Of a stretch of 17,786 bases of DNA, positions 6,014 to 13,100 are shown in pieces. Origin of the DNA: DASYAN01 sp036501345 (GTDB taxonomy: Bacteria > Chloroflexota > Ktedonobacteria > Ktedonobacterales > Ktedonobacteraceae); the NCBI GenBank assembly GCA_036501345.1, contig DASYAN010000488.1, positions 1 to 17,786 on the forward strand, written 5' to 3'. The notes under the pieces are model-generated. The model saw nothing but the letters and a program-made list of their open reading frames with translations, had not been told where the DNA came from and did no database searches. Numbering within the stretch: the first letter of the stretch is position 1; every line of letters begins with the position of its first letter. A program made the position numbers and the translations under genes.

Positions 6014-8283
6014 GTATAATTGACCAGCGTGATGCCGCGTCCAGTCCCAAAATATTTGGGGTTGGCACCAGCATTCAGGGTTTTCAATGGGACGACAAAG
6101 CGCAATCCATCGGCGCTCGCGACTTCCCCACCACCCCATGCCTTTGCCAAGGGAATCTGTGCCTGATAGTCTACCAATCGCGCGTTGGCGCGAGAAAGTG
6201 TCTCTGGCCGAATATAATTCTGTTGCACATACAGCAACCGATCTCGCTCCAGCGCAGGAATCCCTTGACGTATCATCGGAGTTAGTCCAATGTTGCAGGC
6301 TTCCGCAAGGAGGACGGCACAGATGGATGTTGGCAGATCATCGAGGCGAGAGCGTGCTTCACTGATATGCGAAAATTCGGAGGCAAAACCCGTGCGTGCT
6401 TGGATTTCCAAGAGGAGTTCTGGCAAATCTACCAATGGTTGGCGTCTGGCCACGCGATGACGCAGGAGGTGGAGGCTTTCCGGTTCCTCAACCTTGTCCA
6501 AACCAGTGAGAATGAGGGTATCCAATTCCTGTCCAGCTTTGTTTTTGATCTTCTCGATACGAACGCTCGGTTGGGGAAATCTCGCGGCAGTCGTGCGATA
6601 TGCCTCATCAAGTCGGCATGCGCGTTCATCTAGTTCCATCTTTGGCTCAGCCTTTCGCCCTAATGATTGACAAATAATCGGTCGGATTCGCTCCCACGGT
6701 TCTCCGGCGAGTAACTTCGCCCGTGGGTCGCCCCAGCGGCTACTCTCCTCCACAAACACATCATGGCGACGCAGAGCCTCATGGAGGCGTTGCAACACAC
6801 ATAAGGTATAGTAGCGACGATCAATAGGCACGCCCTGGGGAGCGACAAGGCGTTTCCAACTTGCCGGAACCGCGTCCATTGGTGCGCTGTCCATAGCGGG
6901 TTGTTTTTGTCCTTCCAGGTCTTTGAGAAACGCCAGCGCTTTCAGGATCGGTTTCCCTGCCTCGTTACTTGCAAACTCGATGGTGCGCAGAAGCACCGGA
7001 AAAAAGCGACGCACCGCAGGATAGCGTGCCACGATTTCCTGGTAGTAGTTGTCATCAGCTGGCCGTGCCAGTTCATAGATGGTCGCAACCGCATTGGTGA
7101 TCTTGGTCTGTTTTTCGGTGAGAAAAGTTCGTACCTGTTCATCCGTCCATTCTGGGGTAATAACTTTCTCACTCATCTCGGCAAGCGATAAGGCGGCTGC
7201 ATCCAGATCACGCAACGTACGCAATCGGGCTTTTTTTCTAGAACCGTAAACTTTGCATGAGGCAAACACGAAATCGTCTTTTCCGGTCTCTTAAAATGAG
7301 CGTGTGCCAAGCCAAGTTTACGATTGTAGTTTTTTTCCAGTGCTGACAGAACGCGCCAAGAGATCTCGAATAAGCATATCCAGCACATCAAGCGAATCAT
7401 CTTGTGCAGTAACTGCAAGCTGCCGTACAAACGATACCAGCGTTGCTATGCGGCGTTGTTCGGTTAAATTGGCGATGTTCTGGGCTTTTGTCGTCACCGC
7501 ATACTGCGCCAGAGCCTTGATCCGAGATACAGGAACATTCATGAGATTGCGTGGACCAATGTCCAGATACCGCACTTCTGTGAGGCGAGCCAAGGCGGCA
7601 ACCAGGACTGGCGCACTCGCACGGGAGGGAGCACGACGAAGGCGTTCGAGGTTCGTGATTCGTGAGGCTCCCCCATGCGCCAGCAGTGCCTCCAGATCCG
7701 TTCGGTGTTTGGGAGAAACCGCAGCGCTTAAGCGTTGCCACAAACGTTCTGCAACTCGCTCTCGAGTGGTAGAGACTAGACGGGTGAGCGTTGTCACGCC
7801 CGGCAGCAGAACTTTCTTGTCCAGAAGCCAAGCGGTTGCCAAATCAAAGAGCACACTGGGTCGTTCAGTTCCGATCCAGATGCGTGCATAGAGGAAACGC
7901 ATCAAGGCAAATCCTCCACAACGATTGGAAAACTCTTTATAGCCAGAGTATTGCCGGATCTCTTGAGCGTGATCCTGCTGGGTCTGAAGCCGTTCAGCAT
8001 AGCGAACGATACACTGCGGATCAGGGATGCTTAACTGGGAAGCCACATAGGTAATAACCCCGATGGGGATATTCACCGGGTCGACAAGAAAGGTTCCTAG
8101 AAATCTCAGAGTGCCGATTTGGAGTGCAAAGCCTAAGCGGTTATGGTCTCCACGACGTAGGGTAATGAGTGTACGATCTTCGTCATCCAGGTGAAAATAG
8201 CGGGCAAGTTGCTCAGAGGTTGGTTCGCCGACATAGCAGCCATAGCGCTGCTCTTGTTCCTCAGTCAGATAGTCAACGGGCAT
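6014..8283 (-). pseudogene. tnpA: Tn3-family transposase TnpA, interrupted and truncated
   Basis: The start at 8283 (MPVDYLTEEQEQRYG) is chosen because similarity to Tn3 TnpA N-termini begins there; the open frame extends 18 codons further. The N-terminal 315 codons carry the DUF4158-type domain with YFHLDDED and RLGFALQIGTLRFLGTF. At the codons for TGKK the gene is split by a 92-bp MITE (7238-7329) lying between two A7 runs. It resumes at ARLRTLRDLDAAAL and continues for about 407 codons to SADGLRF, which holds the first catalytic Asp, and PKYFGTGRGITLVNYT. There the IS cuts it. The second Asp and the Glu of the DDE triad, and about a quarter of the usual ~990 residues, are gone. A GTG inside the MITE could restart translation, but neither half can be a working transposase. 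Confidence 0.88.
7231..7336 (-). mobile_element. 92-bp MITE, copy 1, inside tnpA
   Basis: The element proper is 7238-7329 and is flanked on each side by seven T. Its ends are inverted repeats: CTAGAACCGTAAACTT outside left and the complement of CTACAATCGTAAACTT outside right (14 of 16 matching), with looser pairing for another ~15 bp. It has no coding capacity. Removing the element and one T7 restores the tnpA reading TGKKARL, so the A/T7 run appears to be a 7-bp target duplication. The 106 bp including both runs are identical, inverted, to 9516-9621. Confidence 0.85.
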
Positions 8284-8632
8284 TAGCACTGCCTCTTTCA
8301 GCTCACCATAGCAGTGTAATGGTGATATGACAAACAAAAGCGGAAAAACAGGACCAATGTCAATATAACCAGAGTAAAAACTCCAGGAGAGGATGTTTGT
8401 TTGTGAGAGAAGTAAGAAAACCCGGGGTACAAAGAGTATGGCCGAATGGGAAAGAGGCGTCCCGAAAAGGATCGTTTCTTCTACTCATCTATTTATCCTC
8501 TCAAGTCTCCCTCTCAAAGCCCAAATCAGTGTTCATATTGCCGTCTGTAAATCAACATCGAAAAACGTGTGTGATGAGATGCGTTTTTGTACTATTGCCT
8601 CATCTGCATAGAGCACGAAGAAGAGTGTCACA
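8284..8632. promoter_or_regulatory. Divergent tnpA-tnpR intergenic region, putative res site
   Basis: In Tn3-family elements the region between divergent tnpA and tnpR carries the resolution site and both promoters. Here, an imperfect inverted pair, TGATATGACA at 8323-8332 and TGTCAATATA at 8358-8367, could be one resolvase-binding subsite. Frames of 70-80 codons in this stretch have no family features and are not called. The exact subsites cannot be fixed by eye. Confidence 0.45.
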
Positions 8633-9208
8633 ATGAAAATAGGCTACATCCGGGTGTCCGGTGACAAACAAACGACCGCCTTGCAGGAAGATGCAATGCT
8701 GAAAGAACAGTGCGAAAGAGTCTTCACTGATAAAATGAGCGGAAAGCGCTTTGATCGACCAGAGTTCCTCAAAATGCTCGATATAGCACGTACGGGGGAC
8801 GTGATTGTGGTCTGGAGGTTAGACCGATTAGGCAGATCACTCAAGCAACTGATCGAAACGGTCACCAGGCTGGGAGAACAGGGTATTGAGTTGCACAGTC
8901 TCAAGGAGAATATTGACACCACGACCCACACAGGCAAACTGATGTTTCATATTATCGGAGCGATGGCAGAGTTTGAGCGAGATGTCATCAGTGAGCGGAC
9001 CCAGGCCGGTTTAGAAGCAGCCCGTGCACGTGGGAAACAAGGCGGCAGACCAAAAGCCATTGAGAAAATAGAACCACGCAATCTAGCCAGGGCCAAAGAA
9101 CTCTATGCCGCCAAGCAAAACACCATTGCCGAAATTATGCACATGACTGGTTTCAAAAGCAGAAATACCTTCTATAAATATGTAGTCAACTCAGAGAAGC
9201 AAGAATGA
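8633..9208 (+). CDS. tnpR: Tn3-family serine resolvase TnpR
   Basis: A 191-residue serine recombinase that would resolve the transposition cointegrate by recombining two res copies. It has the family layout: catalytic Ser9 in GYIRVS, the VVWRLDRLGRSLKQL motif with active-site arginines (about residues 61-75), the GIELHSLKENIDTTTHTGKL stretch (about 84-103), the AEFERDVISERTQAGLEAARARGKQGGRP arm helix (about 112-139), and a C-terminal helix-turn-helix (about 150-185, TIAEIMHMTGFKSRNTFYKYV). It is full length for the family with no disabling change. The start ATG is preceded by a purine-rich GAAGAAGAG. It is divergent from tnpA, which is standard, and followed by a strong hairpin. It may have a full-length, active product. 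Confidence 0.92.
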   Translation: MKIGYIRVSGDKQTTALQEDAMLKEQCERVFTDKMSGKRFDRPEFLKMLDIARTGDVIVVWRLDRLGRSLKQLIETVTRLGEQGIELHSLKENIDTTTHTGKLMFHIIGAMAEFERDVISERTQAGLEAARARGKQGGRPKAIEKIEPRNLARAKELYAAKQNTIAEIMHMTGFKSRNTFYKYVVNSEKQE

Positions 9209-9240
9209 AGCATGTCTCACCGAATGCTGCTCAGTGGAAT

Positions 9241-9279
9241 GTTGAGGGAGGGAAAACATCAGACCTTCCCTCCCTCAAC
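9241..9279. terminator. 14-bp perfect hairpin between convergent genes
   Basis: GTTGAGGGAGGGAA at 9241-9254 pairs completely with its complement at 9266-9279 over an 11-nt loop. It lies 32 bp after tnpR and between tnpR and the converging end of the membrane-protein gene. No T-run follows, so efficiency as an intrinsic terminator is uncertain. It may block transcription from both sides or protect 3' ends. Confidence 0.5.
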
Positions 9280-9292
9280 TGAAGAGCAATTC

Positions 9293-9330
9293 CTTAGCGT
9301 TGTTTTTCGTTCCGTTAATACTCGAGGGCC
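9293..9330 (-). repeat. Terminal inverted repeat of the Tn3-family element
   Basis: Read on the minus strand this 38-bp segment ends GAACGAAAAACAACGCTAAG, which matches the inner half of Tn3-family ends (the ACG.TAAG terminus, and GGAACGAAAA as in Tn3 itself). The length from this inner end to the outer GG is exactly 38 bp, the classical size. The outer end reads GGCC rather than GGGG. The partner end was lost, so it cannot be compared. Confidence 0.7.
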
Positions 9331-9879
9331 GTAATGAGCCAGCGATGGGAGCAATGGAGCCAGTGCAACTTCTTCTCATTCACACGTCCATACGCATTCC
9401 TAATCTGCACCCACGCGCCTAGACTCAATTCATTAAGATTGATGTCGAGCTGCACACGGGGTACGAACACACGTGTGGCATAGAAGAGACTCACTAGCCA
9501 GCACACTACGGGTGTAAAAAAACTACAATCGTAAACTTGGCTTGGCACACGCTCATTTTAAGAGACCGGAAAAGACGATTTCGTGTTTGCCTCATGCAAA
9601 GTTTACGGTTCTAGAAAAAAAGAGCAGCAAGGTGAACCAACCCAGCACATTCCCCAGCGTAGCCATCACCTGCGTCCGGATATTGCTGAACACGAAAATA
9701 GCAACATAGAGTCCCTGAAGTCCAGTGGTGACTACAATCATTTGTTTGGCTGCATCCTCGACACGCGTAAGGGCCTGCACTGGCGTCTCATTCCACACTT
9801 TGCGCCAATGCTCAGCTGTCTCCTGCAGGAGTTTCTCTTCATCAGGATCGAACTGCTGCCCTGATACCGGAGCCGTCAT
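9315..9879 (-). pseudogene. Multi-pass membrane protein of the CHAT operon, broken twice
   Basis: The gene starts at 9879 with ATGA overlap with the zinc-ribbon gene. The first 88 codons give a soluble N-terminal helix region (LLQETAEHWRKVWNETPVQALTRVEDAAKQ split across about 17-46), a membrane helix (about 47-66) and the beginning of a second. There the 92-bp MITE interrupts. Beyond it the frame resumes with a hydrophobic stretch (VVCWLVSLFYATRVFVP) and a polar loop (INLNELSLGAWVQIRNAYGR, then KKLHWLHCSHRWLIT), and is then cut by the Tn3 end, which supplies the last codons ALEY and stop. The two halves differ by one base in frame across a single T7, so a slip in the homopolymer must also be assumed. 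The intact protein probably had at least three membrane helices. It is a likely membrane partner of the CHAT protein; now most likely non-functional. Confidence 0.65.
9516..9621 (+). mobile_element. 92-bp MITE, copy 2, inside the membrane-protein gene
   Basis: The element proper is 9523-9614, flanked by AAAAAAA on both sides. It is the exact reverse complement of 7231-7336 over all 106 bp, while the sequences beyond the runs are unrelated. This proves two insertions rather than one duplicated region. On the minus strand a GTG inside the element (9548) opens a frame into the downstream half of the broken gene. Confidence 0.85.
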
Positions 9880-10133
9880 GCGTATTTCTCTCCTTGCACG
9901 ACCGGGACGCCATCGCTCGTGTAACCTAGAAATTCCTTATCTCTGCCCAGGATAAGCATATGCACATCAACATTATCAGGAACTGGAACCTTATTGGCTC
10001 GATTGCAATAGACACAATAATGAGGAGTGGGAACACTCTTGCTCTGTATTATTAGAAGCTTTGAGACCTTCACAATGATCGTGGTCTCTAGACCACAATA
10101 GGCACACTTAAATGCCAGCTTTTTCTCAGTCAT
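9876..10133 (-). CDS. Small zinc-ribbon protein of the CHAT operon
   Basis: An 85-residue protein starting at the ATG at 10133, which overlaps the end of the CHAT gene by eight bases and has GGAAGAGAAGC just upstream; its own TGA overlaps the ATG of the membrane-protein gene. Two CxxC knuckles (Cys10/Cys13 and Cys40/Cys43) spaced by 26 residues indicate a four-cysteine zinc ribbon. The rest is beta-rich (TTIIVKVSKLLIIQ, VDVHMLILGRD) with a GYTSDGVPVVQG end. No catalytic motif or membrane segment is visible. Conservation of its place between CHAT and membrane genes would mark it as an adaptor or regulator of that pair. Its family is unknown to me. Confidence 0.7.
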   Translation of the reverse strand: MTEKKLAFKCAYCGLETTIIVKVSKLLIIQSKSVPTPHYCVYCNRANKVPVPDNVDVHMLILGRDKEFLGYTSDGVPVVQGEKYA

Positions 10134-13100
10134 GCTTCTCTTCCAGCTGTTGATCTTCTTCGCCTGATGATGTAGCCAGAGCATCCTGAAACTCTTGCCA
10201 CAAATCCGTAAATGGAGCTTCTAACAATGCAGCCTCTGGCGTCTGTCCCTGCAGGGTTGCAGCCAGACAGCCAAAAAATCTTCCCAACGCTGGCTCTATT
10301 AGCATAACTTGCTGCTCGGCCTTCATAAGCTCTTCCGTGATTTGCTGACGCTGCTCTGCGGTCCCTCGCAATATGACAGAGGAGACGACACCGGGCAAGT
10401 CTTCTACCTTCAGAGTATCTTCTTCTTCATCAGCGTTCTCTGTTTCTTCTCGCTCCACTGCAGAAACCATCTGAGCATATGCATCGCGGAATACTGGCTG
10501 GAGCTTCTCTTCTGCAATAATCCGTGTATCTTGTCCATGTAGCCAGATAACAAGCACCTGCAAGAAGTCCTGTGCACCCTCAATGGGCAGATCTTCCCTG
10601 AGCATTCGCTCGAGCTGGGTTGCCAATACCTTCTGCCGTCCTGCATCCCCTGACCGCAGTGTGACAACCACCTCGCTACAAATGTGATTCAGGGCTGCGG
10701 CAAAGGTCGCTTCTGAACTCTTCGCGCCTTGGAGCTCTGCAAAGGTCGCCTCAATCCCCATATCTCTGCAGCGTGCCAAAAGGGAGCGGTATTCTTCGAT
10801 ACTCTCGCGGGCACTATCATTCTCTTGTTGCATGGCCCATTGCTGCAGCCCTGTATCGATCTCTGGTTGGAGCAGTTCGGGATGTGACTCTAGGAAGCGT
10901 TTTGAATCCTCCCACGTCGGAGCTTGAATGAAATCCACCAAAGTCTGCATGATCTGTTGGTCTACGACGCTCTCTGTAGAGAATTTAGGCATCTGTTGGT
11001 CTGTATCCTCTAGGGAAAAATCGGGCAAAGGAAGATCACCAGCAAGAGCCCTCCAGTATTCAGCGAACGTCGCCTCACCTATCTGGCTGCGTATCTTGGC
11101 AATTTCGCGTTGTGCAGTATCACGAGAAGGAGAGCGTAAGGAGTCAAACAGAACGTAGGCTTGTACTAGATAGGTCAATGCCTTCTCTAAATCTCCCTGC
11201 TGGCGGGCTAACATCCCTAAATTGTGCGCGACGGTTGCTTGCCCATGCTGATCACCCAGTTGCTCTTTGATCTCAAGACTCTGCAGATAAAGCTGCTGCG
11301 CCTGCTCATAGCTCTCTTGCTCTTGGGCAATGTTTCCTAACTGCCCAAGAGCGGTCGCTCGCCCTTGCTGGTCGCCTAGCCGCTCGAAGATCTGCAGACT
11401 CCTCTGGGAGAACTGCTGCGCCTGCTCGTAGTCTTTCTGCAGCCGAGCAATGATACCTAAACTGTGCAAGATGCCTGCTTGCCCTCTCTGGTTACCTAAC
11501 CACTCTGAGATTTTTAAGCTCTGCTGGTAGAGTCGTTGCGCATCTCGGTAGCTCCCCTGTATCAAGGCAAGATTCCCTAACTCCGCAAGGATATCGGCCT
11601 GCCTACTTTGGTCACCTAACAGCTCAGCAATTACTAAGCTTTGCTGGTAAAATCGTTGCGCATCTTGGTAATTTCCTTGCAATCGGGCTATGATCCCCAA
11701 ATTGTGCAGAACGGTTGTTCGTCCTCCCTGATCATCCATGCGCTCATAGATGTCTAGGCTCTGCTGGTAGAAGTGCCAAGCATCTTCATACTCTCCCTGC
11801 TCTTGACTAATGACTCCCAACTGGTTCAAAATATCTGCTTGTCCTCGCTGGCTGCCCTGCCTTTTATGAATCTCCAGACTCTGCTGGTAGAACGGCCTTG
11901 CTCCCTGATAGTCTCCTTGCAAACGGGCAATGTTTCCCAACTCGTGCAAAGAACCTGCTCGTCCACTCTGATTGTCTAGCTGTTCTTCAATTTCTAGGCT
12001 TTGCTGGTAGAATTGCCGTGCCTCCTGATAGTCTCCTTGCAAACGGGCAATAATGCCCAATCCATGCAAGGCAACGGCTCGCTGGCTCTGGTTACCTAGA
12101 TGGTCTGCAATCCTTAGACTCTCTTGGTAGAGTTGATGCGCCCGCTTGTAGTCTCCTTGCTGCTGAGTGATATTCCCTAACTGCCCAAGAGTGTCTGCCT
12201 GACTCCTCTGGTTATCTAAATGCTTTGCGATTGCCAAACTCTGTTGGTAGAGTCGTTCCGCTTCAAGATAATCCCTCTGTAACTGGGCAATGTTTCCTAA
12301 CTCGTGCAGGATAATTGCTACAAGCAGTTCTTCTTTCTCCCCTATGTCATGCAGGGTTGTCGTACAGAGTTCATGTAGAAGTGGATACAGCCCAAAACGT
12401 CTGAGTGGCTCCGCAATCTGCATCACCAATTCTCCAGCTCGTCGTACATTGCCACTAGCTCTCCACAAACGATGGGCTTCCAAGTAGTCAGCCAAGTTGT
12501 GACTCTCACCAGTTGCATAGCGCTCATACCAAGCCGCAAGCTTTGCTTGTGTCTGCTTACAATCTTGCTCATTCAGCAGGCCTTCCGGCTGATCTTCCAC
12601 ATAGTGCCTCGTGATGCTGTGCAAGCGATAGCTTCCTTCCAATGGGTCATACCGCAACAAAGACCAGTCCAACAGCGGCTGCCACTCACCACGCGCTGCT
12701 CCTAATCCTTGCCCGATAGCAGCGAGTGGGAATGGGCGCAGCAATACCCCCAACCGCGCCAGTAATGTTCGGGATGGCTCTGATAATCGGTTGACGGTTG
12801 CCTCAAGAGCGACGAACTCCACAACCTGCTGTCGTACCTCTTGCCACTCCTGGGCAGTGCGTTGTTTCCGTTCCTCAGTGATCCGTCCCTGCACATCATG
12901 GATCAGTAGGTCCAAGCTCTGGCTGGCAGCATCACTACTGAGCAGGTCGTAGACATATGGCAAGCCGCCAAATTCGTCAATGAGGGTCTGACGGACGGTC
13001 TCACCTAGATGGGCGAGGGTGGGATGGCGTGTCAGTAACTGGTTGGTTTCATAGGAGCTCAAATCGTCGAGGTCTAGTCGCAACAGGTGCGCGGCGAATT

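Larger units (their letters stand above)
6014..9330. mobile_element. Tn3-family transposon remnant (one end lost)
   Basis: This block holds a truncated tnpA (minus), an intact tnpR (plus), a divergent region suited for res, and one 38-bp terminal repeat at 9293-9330. The other end, with the last quarter of tnpA, is missing beyond the IS at 6013. The element inserted into the 3' part of a membrane-protein gene of the CHAT operon. It could not transpose by itself now, although its resolvase may still work. Confidence 0.8.

Noticed and set aside
8393..8636. Plus-strand frames of 72-79 codons before tnpR
   Set aside because: They fall in the expected res/promoter region between tnpA and tnpR, have no ribosome site or motif, and one overlaps the tnpR start.
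11122..12321. 120-bp repeat array considered as CRISPR or satellite DNA
   Set aside because: The period is in frame with the CHAT gene and each unit translates into a TPR; there are no spacers.
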